From positions 1,224,501 through 1,288,500 of the forward strand of contig JBAMJR010000243.1 of NCBI GenBank assembly GCA_038501785.1: 64,000 nt of DNA, in the 5' to 3' direction. Position 1 is the stretch's first letter, and the number at the start of each line of letters is the position of its first letter. A program made the position numbers and the translations under genes. The notes under the pieces were generated by a model. It was not told the origin of the DNA and ran no database searches. It saw nothing but the letters and a program-made list of their open reading frames with translations. Below are positions 31,836-45,700 of the stretch, one piece after another. The stretch is from Myoxocephalus aenaeus. Lineage: Eukaryota > Chordata > Actinopteri > Perciformes > Cottidae.

Positions 31836-32456
31836 AAAGTCAAATTCAGTATAGTACATCATATAGTCATAAAAAAGCCCCAGCAATAGTAAAAAAACAA
31901 CAACTTTTGGATCTACTAATTGAAAAATTATAGGTAAAAAAAATCAATCTATTGTTTAAATTGTATAGTATAAAAAGCCATAGTATAGTCAGTAAAAAAG
32001 CTCATACAAAACCTAATTGTATTGTTATATTCATAGTATAGTCATATCTTCCACCAAAATTGTGCCGAAAAAGAGAAGAATCAGCGGCCGAGCCAGAGTC
32101 CTTCTGCAAGTCTTTATTGATGTAAATACTGTTACAAACATTCTGGCTCTGGTACAGGAATGTAGCTCCAATAGCTAGAACGTCACAGAAAAAAAAGCTC
32201 GCAAATAAATAAACATTGCTGCTGCTTTACAGAAATGCAATTTTTCTCTTTTTTTGTTTTGTTTCTTTTAATCTTTAGAGACATTAAGAGTTAACGTTTC
32301 AGTTACATTCAAAATGAGTGCACTTATAAATACCCCGCTGCCTGTTTCCTCGGTTAGCTTCGCTGTGTCACGCTAGCCTACAATCCCTGACACACTATGG
32401 AGGGAAAATATCACACACACACACTTTAAATTATCTTGTGCTCTAGCTGTGTATAG

Positions 32457-32572
<116 letters not shown>

Positions 32573-33947
32573 CAATGTCATTTCACACAATCGGCTTCCT
32601 ACATTCCACATTAAAGACTCTCGCGTTGCTTTCTACTGGTATGGGCCCACCCGAACACACAAAACCATTAGAAGTATATACCTTTACATAGTTTTCTATA
32701 TATTTCATCTATACGTGTATTGTTATATATCCAGCTGGTTTTCGTTTGAACACGGAGTACATTGGCCACGCACACAACACACTAGCAGTAAGAACAGCAA
32801 AGCACGCGGCTTCAGAGAGAGCCATGTTGAAAGTCCCAAACAACATGGCTGCCGTTGTCCCTGTTGCTCTTCAGTATCAGAATCATAAAAAGTCTAGTAG
32901 TAGTAGTAGTAGTAGTAAGGCCAAGCTGAGATTCACTGATGAGGTCAGGCCTTATGGAATACGCTGTGGGTTTAAGCTGCGGATACAGTAGTACATAAAC
33001 CAATAAACATTCACAGAGACGCAGGAGGTGGTGTTGGGTTCAAAATGGCCGTCTGGAACGGCACCATTGATAAACTGGAGAAAGGAAAGCGTAATGACCT
33101 CCGGCTGTCTGCGCTGGAGTGGATGGCCGATGGAAACAGCTCTGTTGCTGTGCTACATGTTAAAGTCCCACAGCACACGGGAAGCGTTCATTGTTGAGAT
33201 ATTTCTTATCTTATTGAATTCACATGTGTTTTACGTGGAGCTCTGTGTGGCTGCAGGAGTATACGCACCACTAATATTCACTTTAATAGAACAAAAAACA
33301 TGTTGTCACTTCATCCCTGTGAGAATCATACATATGCAGAACCCGAGCCACATGAACACTCTGAGCCAACGACAATCAACCTGTTAACATGAGGCATTAA
33401 AGAAAATATGTAATAACTTTTGAGTGGCGTCTTGGTGTGACCCTCAGGAGGCTGTGCTCTAAAGGTTCACATCTTCAAGAGTGCACATTCAAAACAACAT
33501 TCACTTTAATTCACATTCACTCTTCTCCAAAGAAGACGAGCCAGAAAAACCTCCTCACGTTTCAGTGTTTGTGTTGGTTCGTCTGGTACGGAAGCTCAGA
33601 GAGGCCAAAAAAAGCATTCTTGTGATCGGAATGGTTTTCTGAAAAAACAATAATCTGTAATTAAGAAATTACATTTTCTTTTTCACCCAGCAGATTATGA
33701 AAAATAAATAAATAAATAAGGCATTTCCCCAGTTGCCTCTCGGGAGCCTCTGCAGTCTAATGAGATCTCAGCAGTTTTACAATTCAAAGTACCTACAATT
33801 CAAAACAGTAGGTAATCAAGAATATCAACAACATTTGGCAAAGTCCATGCCAGTGTTTTCACATGTTTTATCCCATTACCTTTCATCTAATGCATGTCGA
33901 CCATTTTCTATAGCCAAGCCTTTGTTTTCAGATCTTACTTCTTTTTG

Positions 33948-33993
33948 GACCATCCCTCACACTGAGCGATAATGCACACTGTGAGGGATGGTC
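33948..33993. repeat. Hairpin, 14-bp arms, 18-nt spacer
   Basis: gaccatccctcaca at 33948-33961 and its exact reverse complement at 33980-33993. Confidence 0.88.
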
Positions 33994-36521
33994 AAACCCA
34001 CATTTTAAGTTTTTACAAGCTGATTTAGCAGAAAATGGGAAACAAAGTATGTTTTTGAAAATGGCCAGCAGTCATGCAAAGAATAAGTTTTTTTTGTAGT
34101 AAATGGGATAAATAATGTAACACCAGTAGTCATTTAACGGGACCGCCGCGATGTCATTGTTCATTTAGTGTTATTATAAGCACCATTCAAATGGGATTTT
34201 GTGTATGAATACACAATAAAAATATCAAATTACTGCAAAACATTAAAATGAGAAAAATCTTACTAAAAGAACCACATTTCATGTTTCCACCTGTGAACAG
34301 GAAGGTGATCTGGTGACCTTGGAACAGTAATCCTGATAATATATTTTCCATTCATGTAAAAGCCCCTCCTTCCTATTGATAATGACTAAATTATTAACAT
34401 TCATCACATTCATAATTAAGAAGAACTGTCACCCATTCACAGATGTGGTTTCCAAATGCTGCTACATGTAAACGGTGTGCATGAGGATGTATTTGGTGAT
34501 CACGGTAAACGTCTAAATGGCATTTCATTCATGGAAATGTATCAACAGAATTATGATATAGTTTTAGAGGTTTCTGAAAGGCTGCATCTGGGTTTGTCGG
34601 TTGCTGTAAATTCTAAAATAATGATTTACCTTAACCGAGTCTTGAGGTTCATCTTTCCAGTGGAAAGAAAACACTGAAAACATTTACCGGACAGAAAAAT
34701 GTTACTATGCTGCAGATCACAAAATATGACAATTAAGACATGATGCATTATTAATTAAACTCTTCATATTAGAATTGAAAGGTCCAGACTTTATGTAAAT
34801 GGTGCCCAGTCCCAATGTCCCCCTAAACCCTGAACCCTCAGGGACTCACTGCCATCAGCTGTGTGAGAGGCTTTAGGGCTTGATGGTGTAAATATGAACA
34901 GGACGGCACTTTGCTGCAACATATCACGTGACTACATAAAGAAATATTGTGTACAATTGTGTATTTATTTTATACTTTTTATGTCCCGATTTGAACGTCT
35001 TCCAGGATGAGACGTCATTTAAAATAATCTATTTACTTGTTTTTGTCAAAACAGCTTAAAAAACAAAACGAAATGTTTGATGAATAAATCAGTGTAAAAG
35101 AAATGTTATATATAATTTCTGCTTGCATTCCTCTAATTGAATGTATGTTTTATGTTTTGAATGTGTATTATCCATTGGGAACTGTGTGTTTAACGTCACA
35201 TTGCTATGAACTGTGGGTAATTCCCTTGATCAAAGTCGGCATCTAATGCTGACTTATGGACTCAAAATGTCGGTCAGAGTCTCACACACTCTACGATGTG
35301 ACAGAACTAAACCCTCACGGTGTAGCGGGAGCCTCCAAGTCCGTGAGTCCTTACGGTGGAGATTGGGACTGGACCCTAAAGTCTGCTGTCTTGGTTCGGA
35401 CTACGGAGCCTCTGTGTTGAAAATGTCCGTTCCGCACATTGTGATTGGTTGATGCCTTTTTTGGTTGATGCCTATGTATGCAAGCTCGGAAAGATGTTGC
35501 TTTTTCACTGTGTAATCTTACTGTGTAATATTTGCGCTCTGTGTGAAAGTAAACGGTGTTTCAAGGCCTTACGTTGCTCGTTTTATCCAGCGGCCATGTG
35601 ACTCAACACGCCATGTGACATCAGCTTTGTCCAGCATCGACTGAGCAAAACGCAGTGAAGTCAGATCCGTGTGCTTGTTTAGTCAACGGGTCCACGAGTC
35701 CAAATTCCACCGAATTCGACGCCGCACTCCCTTTGGTCCCCAGCTGTATGGCCAGCGAGTGTGAAGTAGATTGAGAACTTGTAGCAGAAAAAATAACCGC
35801 CCTCATGTAAGTAGCTAATGGGGAATTCACGTTGATCTATTAGTTACTATCGGTTCCTGTATTCGGCCTGAAGGAAAAAACAGTATTCAGACTGCAGCGA
35901 CGGGTTGGAAAAGTGAAGTGCAAAAAATATAAATAAAAAAAGAAGCTGCTGCGTCAACTCTTCACAGGGGTATGTGTGTGTGTGTGTGTGTGTGAGCCAG
36001 ATTCTCACACACCGTCCTGTGGAGAGCTCTGTGTTGTGATTACAAGAAGGGAGAGCTGAAAGAGAAACCATGAAATGTAGCTACAGCATAACAGAAGAAA
36101 AGAGGGGAAAGGGGGGTTTTCTCACATAAATGATTTGCTGGAGGAAATACAAGAAGAAATAGCAGCATGGCAGAGACAGTCAGGGTTCAGGGTTGGATGT
36201 GCAGATCAAGTCCACAATCAGGGTTCAGGTCTCTAGTGTCACCGGACCGTCTTAGTGGCTGAAACTCAAACACTAAAGATACGCTTGTTGCCCAAGTTTG
36301 AAAGTGTGAAATGTGTTGAGCTTCTAAACTTCATGTTTACGCCCTTTCACCGGCTGCAATGAACCAAAGAAAGAAACACAAACCGCTCCTGACAACGCGA
36401 GGAGAGTTTGGGTGTGTACGTTGTTGTCAGCTGAAGGCGGAGAACAGAAGCATCCTGCTGTAACGCCTCACTAGCAGTCGGTGGTCAGTTTAAAGGTCGC
36501 GTGAGGTCAGGCTTCGTCCTG

Positions 36522-36593
36522 CTAGATGTATATGGGCTGCTCCTGGGCGGTCAGCAGGCGGTACATGGCGGCGGGCATCGTCTTCATGTGGAT
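36522..36593 (-). CDS. apba1: apba1 coding exon 12 (PDZ2 end, C-terminus)
   Basis: Acceptor gtgtcctcag; encodes IHMKTMPAAMYRLLTAQEQ then PIYI and TAG at 36522-36524. The C-terminal (P)xYI tail is the known ligand that folds back on PDZ1 in Mint1; here Val is replaced by Ile. Confidence 0.93.
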   Translation of the reverse strand: MHMKTMPAAMYRLLTAQEQPIYI

Positions 36594-39500
36594 CTGAGGA
36601 CACAGCATTCAGGTCATGGAATTATGAACAGAAAATAACTTTGGAGATGGAATGCCAAACGCTGGCGGTCATTGCCAACTGGACACTGGTAACTGTTACT
36701 ATGGCAACGACCAGCATAGAGGATTGGGACCACCTCATCCACAGCAATACAGATGAATCCTCACCATGTGCGTGAATCATAAACGGCTGCACGTTTTTTC
36801 GGGGTCACAATTTCTTTCATCTGGGTCGAGGTAAAATAAAGAATTGCGGCTGCTAATGGGTATTTAAAAATGTCGGGTTTGTACGGGATGTCCCGTGTTG
36901 CAGGAAGTGGCGATTCGCTCTGACCAATCAGTGGCCTGTAATGTTTTAACTCAGCCTTCTAGCAACAGAGGTGGCACCGAAAGAAAGCACCAGGTGCTCA
37001 AAGGTGCTATCCACAACTTTTGCTAACGGAAAACCTTTCAGCAGGTGTTGGAGTGTTGGACAGAACAGACTAACACACTGACTGAGACGTCATGTTGTGG
37101 AGGGGAACTTATTATTATTATTATTATAAGGAACACTGAGATCTCTGTGAGGACCTGTTCCTCTTCCTGGACTGGAGAACACTGAGATCTCTGTGAGGAC
37201 CTGTTCCTCTTCCTGGACTGGAGAACACTGAGATCTCTGTGAGGACCTGTTCCTCTTCCTGGACTAGAGAACACTGAGATCTCTGTGAGGACCTGTTCTT
37301 CTTCCTGGACTAGAGAACACTGAGATCTCTGTGAGGACCTGTTCCTCTTCCTGGACTGGAGAACACTGAGATCTCTGTGAGGACCTGTTCTTCTTCCTGG
37401 ACTAGAGAACACTGAGATCTCTGTGAGGACCTGTTCCTCTTCCTGGACTAGAGAACACTGAGATCTCTGTGAGGACCTGTATGTAACACTTGGCTTGGTC
37501 GTGCATGTCCAGTGTGGGTCTCACCTCTCCCACGGCGTTGGACAGGATGTGGACGATCTTCTCGTGCGGCGTGGCCACCACGCTCTGGCTGTTGATCTCG
37601 ATGATGCGGTGACCCACTCGGACGCCGCCCCGCTCCGCGATGCCCCCGCGCATAAGGCTACAGATCTGTTGGTGGGGACAGAGCAAGTATTTTAGGTGAC
37701 AAATCAAATTTCACTGAATCACATGTCCTAGAAGTGCATAAAAACAGGATCACAGTGCTACCCACAATGCCGTTCTGGACGCTGAAGCCCAGCTGGTAGC
37801 GGAGGTCTGGCCGTCTGATGAGTACAGTGGTCACTGGGGGACATCTGACAATGTTTAGCTTGATCCCGGACTGGTTCTTCAGACCCTACATAAAGGAAAG
37901 CATCTGGTATCAGCTCAGGGTGGGGCAATATATATATATATATATATTTGATGAAAAACAATGATTTACAAAATTATTGTCCCAAAACAAAACGCTGAGT
38001 AGAGAGATGTATGCAAGATAGTGTCACGGGGTACTCGGAGAGACGACCTAAATGCAGATGCGTGGTGCAAAAAATGTATTCTCAAAAACACAAAGCAGGA
38101 TTCCGGCGGAACGGAAACAAAAGCAGAGACGAACAGGAACACACAGTTCTACACAGTACAACCCGGCAGGGAAAGGTGTGGGTCATTTGACACAGCAGGA
38201 AACAATCAGGGACAAGGCAGACAATCACAGGGGCAGGAAGTGCAGGGGAACAGAGGACACGCGAGACAGGAACCCAGAAAACCCCCAAACCGTGACAGAT
38301 AGTCTATAAGTGTCTTCATTCATGATGTCCGTTATTAAACATGATCCCGTACACAAACCTTTATGATGCTCTGGCAGGTGGACAGTGGCAGTCCCACCAG
38401 ACTGGTCCCATTAATGGACATGATCTGGTCTCCTATGTTCAGTCTGCTGGACCTCTCAGCCGGCCCAGCATGCATCATGTTGGCGATGATGACGGTGGGC
38501 AGGATGGAGCCCCACCCACTCTCCACAATGACCACGCCCAGAATCTCCCCCTTCGCCTTCTCGACGGACACCTGAGCAACGCAAAAAAAATGTCAAAATC
38601 GAATGTACAACAGATTAGTGTCGGGTACTAACGTGTTGAATGAGCGAGTCACAGCCCCGCTTACGTCTTTGCAGTTCTCCGACTTGGAGAAGTGGATGAG
38701 GTCATCATTGTACATGTCCTGAGTGTTGAGCAAGTCACTGTACTCCTTCTGGCTCAGGTCCTCGGGGTTAATGCCGTTGGCCCGCAAGAATTCCTGGTAG
38801 GCCACACTGAAGGCCTGCCCGATGGACTGGGCTATCAACTGGGCCTAGAGGACAGGACGGGTGAACTTGTAACCATTATTTATATCATCGTACAGCTAAC
38901 TCAAGTTCTTTTAAACTAACTGTAGTTAGTTTTGACGAGCAAAGGCCCCCTCTGACTCTGCTGTTGGACTCACATCCTCGGACTCAAACACGTGGCATAT
39001 CATCTTGTACTGGCGCTTGCTCTCTTGACCTGGGTCTGAGGCCTCCACGCTCTCCTGGGAGTCGGCACGAGGCATCCTGCGCCGGGCCATCAGGACCACG
39101 ATGTTGCCAATGTCGGCAATGTAGGAGATGGTCCTCAAAGGGTGGTCCATCATGGTCTCCTGGAAGGGAGAGAACCCAGAACAGTCCTTGTGTCATCCAA
39201 AGTGGGCGAGGGACTAAGTACCTCACAAACTAAGCAACCGAGGTAACCAAGGTCGATTCTGGAAGTTACATTGTTCCCCTGAATGTGTCTTGACTGAGCG
39301 CTCCTATGTAGTTTTCCCTGTGCAGATACTCAGCTGTTTACTAGGTAGCGATCCCTTCACACAGTTGTCTGCATCAATATGTTTTTCCGCTTTACTTCAT
39401 GAGCAGAAAGTCTTGGCTCCCTAGTGGAACCCTGCAGACAGCGACTCGAGCGACTGTGTTCACCGGTTAGCGGCACGTGCAACTGTCAAATTCTACAGTG

Positions 39501-39680
39501 TGCTCGGCTACATCAGAATACGTCCGTCAGTGACCGTGTTATCTTTACATCGCTGCTGAGCCGACAGGAAAAGGCCCTAAAGCGAGTACCTGGGAGTCGG
39601 CGTTGAGCACTTTGATTCTCTGGGTGGAGATGAAGAGATCCACCTCCGTCATGGGCTGAGGCTCTCCCTCAGGGGCCTAG

Positions 39681-39759
<79 letters not shown>

Positions 39760-42700
39760 AAGTCAAAAACGTGCATGAGCAGATGTCCCTGACTGAACAG
39801 ACATTCAGAGTCTAATTAGGAGCAGATTACAGGGAAGCAGTCCAGACATTAATTACACTTTTACTGCAAATAGTAAATCCAGAATACTGCTGACCATTTC
39901 CAAAGAATGCCATAGTATAGCTTTTGGATAGTGAAAACTTATATTTCCCAAAATGTTGAACTATTCCTTTCAGTCAGCACACTAAAGTGCTTCAAAATAA
40001 ACTCCCAACATGTGCTTGTGCACAGACATTAGTAAATCGTGCTCTCAAATTAACAATTTCTGCACATGAATTAACAGATCATAACACTATGAGCATGAAG
40101 GAATTGATTTAACTGTGGTTACAACGGCCTGGGACTTCACTTCCTAGCGCTTGACAGTAATTTGAGAGCACATTTGAGTAATTCCTGCACACAAATGGTT
40201 TATTTGAGGGTGGAAACTTGCTTGAGACAAGGGAGATGCAGTTGGAAGTCACCACAATGACTTTTCTACAGGAGGATTTCCATACGGCACTAATATCAAT
40301 GGAAAGAGGTGACTGCCAGGGAAGGTAGATAATAATATAAAAAAATCTAAATGTAATCCGTTTGCTGTCTGCAATCGAATGGGGAATATCTGTGGTTTGT
40401 TTTGAATGGACAGACTCATACACTGGTATGGTACTTTAATGTGGCTAAAGGCTTTTACACGACTTATTTCTGATGGAAAACATTCCATTCGTCTGATTTA
40501 TTCATGAATTCAATTTCAGCCTAGTAGCCAGAAAAATATGTTGGCGTTGTATATTTCTGCAAATCACAGAAGTTTGCATTGGGTCAGAGCGAGTGATATA
40601 GAGCAACTGTTGAAAGTTATGTGGTATGAATGATAAGGACTAACTAGCGAGACACTCCACTAAAGCTGTGTGGCAACTTAGAAATGTGTCTCACTCTTTG
40701 GTTCATGGCCAGCTGCATCCCCATCAGCCTCAGCTGTACTTCGTGGTTCGTGCTGATTAGCATGTTAGCATGCTAACACGTTATACCAAGATGGCTAGCG
40801 TGGTCAACCGTACGTCAACACAATTTGTTATCAGCGTCATTGTGAGCACGCTGACATTCTTATTTAGCTTGAAGCCTAATCACTACAACCACTGGCTCTT
40901 ATTTGGACATCCCATCTGACTGTAGGTTAGCAAACATAAAGGGAACGCATGTCGTCATCGTACATAGCATCGTTACAAACACAGAATCGGCAGCAGAGAG
41001 AAAAAGCACATTGAATGCAGCCACAAACCCAGTCAGACCTCAGTGTCACAGAGATTACAGCTGTTTCCTGCATCCAGCAAACTGCACACCATCCACGACA
41101 AGCAGTTAACCAGAGTTTGTCAAAAGAAACTACGGTGTTCCAAATTATGTGGGGTAACAAAATGTCTGATTATGGAATGAAAGAAAATGGTGTAGGGACC
41201 AGAGACCAAAGGGAGAGGCCGTAACCCCGACAATACAAAACGCTGGATTCAGGAAAATGCCAAAGTGTTGGTCAGAATGACGGCAGGCTGAAGAGGACAC
41301 AGAGGACAGGACAGTGAAAGACGGACATGGACAAAGAGACAAGCAGAGAAAAGAGAGACGCTGGGCTCTGCGGGGAGGGAGGACGAGCCGGGGACGGAGG
41401 TACTGCACCTTCTTCCTGTTCTGGGCTAATTTCTGGGCCGTCTGCCAGGCATGGAATAAAGCAGACAGGAGAGTAATGGGTTAGAGCAGTGCACAGGAGA
41501 GACAGGGACGGGGTCAGATATGTCGTGTGCGCGAACAGTGTTTCTGTTCACGTGGAACACTGTAGCTACAGTATTTCTGTTCATATGGAATAGTTCTGCT
41601 CGTGTAGTTTGTGTATTTTGTGTGTGATGGACGCCCCAGCAGCATAGCACATCCATATTGTATTTCAAGCCCCGCTTTGTTTTTGATTTCAACCACTTAC
41701 TGAACCTGAAGATGTGTGAGACACCATTTTGTTCTGCCCTCTGCATCGGCCTCTCAAAAGCATAACGCCGTGTACACAAATACAAAATTCATTATGGTGC
41801 CAGAGAAGGTGTGGGTAATAATCAGACAATCAAGTAAAAAGAAAAAAATGCAACAGTTCAAACGGAACTTGATTAATGGAATTGTTATTATTTTCTTCAA
41901 ATTTTCTGTAGCTATCGCGATAATATAATATCACTCTTTTGATAGTCCTGTCGTGAAAATTGGATATTCTGACAGCCTTAATATATATATATATTTTTTT
42001 TTTTAAATAATAATAATAAATACTACTTATATTAGATGTCCTTTTTTCAAGGCACTCCAGTGGCTTGCCTTCTGTGGTGATTATCACTATATGATTTGAA
42101 CCATCTATCAGTTTTGACATCATATTTCTGCATACAGTAGACGTGTTCATACAGTTAGAACAGGTTGCCTGTAGGATATTAAGCCTATAAAACATAAAGC
42201 CTTCAAATAAATTGTTCTTCCTCTCCCTTCCTCTCCCTTCCTCTACCAGCATGTGTCACTGTTGTATTCGGCTCAGGAACAGACGATGGTCTGAACAGCA
42301 GGCGATCACGCGGGACAGGATGTTTCAGTTTACAGTATTTTAGCTTGGTAGATTAGGCTGGGTGAGATTGGAGTGTAAGAGTTGAGGATTATTTATTTCA
42401 TAGTTTGTCTTGGACTGTGTAATTTAGAAATGTGCTTTTTCTACCTATAGAACCAAACATGGGCCCTTTTCGTCAAGCAGGAAATGATGAGGACATTAAT
42501 TGTGGTTTTCTGACAGTTGCAGATTTAAGTATTGGGCAAACTACAGAAACAGCAACATTTGCTGATCTTTATGTTTATAGCAAGAATTATATAGGTTATC
42601 AAGTTATCTAAGCATTAAATGCAAAGATATGATGCCAGAATAAATACATATCATATAAATTACATTTATCAACAACATAATCGACTGTAAGTACATTTAA

Positions 42701-45700
42701 AGAAGGGTTTCAGGACACTTCATTAGTGTGAAGAAACTATTTCAAATAAATAGACGTAACACAACACATAATACGATAAAATAGAACAAAACAGATACAA
42801 ATATGTCGGACGGTTCAGGTTTAAAGCCGGCTCAAACCCCGACTGACCCGATCCACGCCGGATCAGCACATTTTCTTTTGCGAGATTAGACCCAGGAGGA
42901 GGTAGCCCACTGGGAGCCCACTGGGAGCCCACTGGGTTCATGCTGGCTGAATGCGAGTTCCTGAAGGTCGTCTGTCTATCGGATTTGCTACCGGCCCTCC
43001 TCCCAGAAAATAGTCTGCCGGTGGCGGGCGGGACAAAACTAAAATAAGAGTCGCTTTCTGATTTATTGCAATAATCAAAACGCACACGGACCCGGGACCT
43101 TCACTGAGGATTGACAAGCCCTCGGGGGCAGCTCTACCTCTTCGTCCTCGTCTTTGTGTTGGACAGACTGGACGCTGCAGGGACTCACCATCACCCCTCA
43201 AGGTAGAAATAAGACAAGGAAGGGCTAGCTAGTTAGCACGCTAGTTAGCACGCTCATTTCAATAGACATCCCTGCAACACAATTTATAAACGTCTTCAAC
43301 ATAATGTCAACACTGTGACCTCTTCACATTCTGATGATAATGTGTCAACTAATGTGTGATGACTAACCTTCCCATATCTTACACCTTTAAAAAGGTCTCA
43401 GTGGCGGTTTGCCTCACGAATCCAGTGTGCTAATTCATTTCAAATGAGCTCCGAATGAAAGCGCTCTGCTGCCAGGTGCGTGCTTCTTAATGTTCAGGCT
43501 AGTCAGTGGATCTTTGTGTTCTTGGTACTTTGCGTACAGGTAGGAGTGGTAATGAGCAGCTTTGTAGTCTGACCTGAATCAAATTGTCAGCCAGTGATGC
43601 GAGGACAGAAGAGGGGTTCACACTTTTTGGTTCCCCTCAGAATTCCGGCCGCTGCATTTTGGAGCAGTTTTTGTTGTTGTGTGAGGAAGACAGCACGTTA
43701 CATAGAGTCGTGAGGAGATGAATGCACAAATGACACATTCTGCTTCTGACTGTGACACAGTGTGCCGGTGGAGATGGAAGATAGCTATCTTTTTGACGTG
43801 TTTTTGAAATTAAAGTTAGACATTTGAGGGATGTGTTAGTAAGAATGGTTCTGCCATCAAAGCTGAAGGATGATTCAGACACATTCGGTGGATATGTTGT
43901 TGTTGTTGTTTTGGCCCAATAATCAGTTTTTAGTGTTTTGTCTTGTTTTGTTGGTGGACAGAGTTCTCTGAAAGTCAAGACCCAACAGTAGAGTTGGCAG
44001 AGAAACAGAAATTGACATGCAGGATGTTGCCAAGTGGGAACATGCGTGTGAAGAAAGAGCAATAGTCCTCACAGAAAGAGTGGAACGAGATAATGAGGCT
44101 GTTGTAAGCAACAACAATAATGAAAAGAATATTTGACTCAGTTGCTAGCTGTATCTAATAACATTGTATTATAATAACATCTATAACAGTGCAGTGTGTT
44201 AAGCAATAAAGAACATATTACTACACTACTGTAAGGTCAGCATTAACAATGCACCGCAACAATAGGAACATATCACTCAAATTGTAATGCTTTGCCAGCA
44301 ATCGTTTTAAATAACCAACTCCAAAACATTCCTTAATCAACCCGTGACTTGAGGAAACGGATGAAACGCTCTGGCCATGATCGCTACCATGGAAACGCAG
44401 CTCTCAGTTTAGTGCCTAAAGCGTCCCCTGCTTTATGGTCTGTTTGACTCTAAATGACCATAATTTACTAAATGAACATCATGCTGTATTGAAGAAGACT
44501 TGAAACTAGAGATTGAGACATAAACTCATGTTTACAATGTTTACTGAGGGAATACATCAAGAGAGAAGTAGAGTCTCCTGATGGTCAGGAGAGAGAATGC
44601 ATTGGCTTCACTCTTCAGGACTAGAGGTTGGCTCCTGGTGGGGTTTCAGAGAGGAGCTTCTTCCCTCACCAGATATCTCTAACGAGCTCAACGCCACCGT
44701 TCTGAGTGTTGAGGATGACTGATGAAAGCCACAAGCCAGCAGCAAAGGTCTGTATACTGGATAAGTATAAGTATAAGTGTTGCTGGAATATGACCTCTCC
44801 TGTTATAAAGTTATTAACAAATAGTAAAATATCTGCTGATAATCAGAAAGCTGAAAGACATGAAATGTATTACAGAATCAGCGTTATCATTATGGCAAAG
44901 GTATACTAGGTTGAACAGTCACATAACAAGACTTTGGTAATAATTAAGTAAGATGGGAAATAGGAAAATAATAAAGGTTTTAGAAAACAAAGAATATCAA
45001 AAATACTAGATAAAGTATGATGCATTGAGCCTACATCATGTATGGTTTATTTATTTGGTACCAAGACGTCTGACTGAGCTCAGAACACAAGAGGATGACT
45101 CCGCTGAGCGGTGGATGCTCACCTTGATGCGGCTGACGGCCTCCTGCGCCTGCATCATGCGGATGCTCTTAGACGGAGTCTTGTCCGACAGCAGCTGGGT
45201 GGAGCCCAGGTAGTTGGCTGCGAAGATGATCCCATCGATCAGGTCCTCCGGGTCACATGGGCCGGGGACTGGAGGGGGGAGAGCGGGTCAGTCTCATCAG
45301 GACACAATGTTTCCACTTTGAGATTAATATAGTCAGAAGAAGAAGAACTTCATTGATCATTGGTATTCATGACACCCACATGCACACCCGGACACATCAG
45401 TGGTGGCCGTCAGGGCCTGTAAGCCTTCTCTGCTGGCCTAAACAGAATCACAAAGTTATAGCTATTTTATAATTTTCCCTATTAGCTTATTTTCTTATTG
45501 CACAGCTCCTGTCTTCCTCTGTTGCTCTGCCTTCAGCCTGCAGCACTGCTTCCATTGCAGCTGGTTTGAAAGAGAGTTTCATCCAATCAGATGTTTTCTC
45601 TCCTGTGTCTCTATGTCAGCAAAGCAGGTTAAGCCTTTGTAGATTAAAGTACACAGAGAGTGGACGTTGTGGTTGATTATCATGGACTTCAACAAATCAA

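Larger units (their letters stand above)
31372..32100. other. AT-rich stretch with two perfect palindromes
   Basis: No gene. Holds palindromes at 31471-31496 and 31806-31835. Possible end of apba1 transcription lies at its right border (tttatt at 32113-32118 reads AATAAA on the minus strand). Confidence 0.4.

Noticed and set aside
37038..37707. Minus-strand open frames over the 46-bp repeats beside the PDZ2 exon
   Set aside because: The exon ends at a good gtgaga donor in phase with the last exon; the extension is open intron repeat.
42723..43201. Minus-strand open frames of 120 and 87 codons in apba1 intron 4
   Set aside because: GC-rich intron sequence with no motif and no consistent splice sites; overlapping frames are both open.
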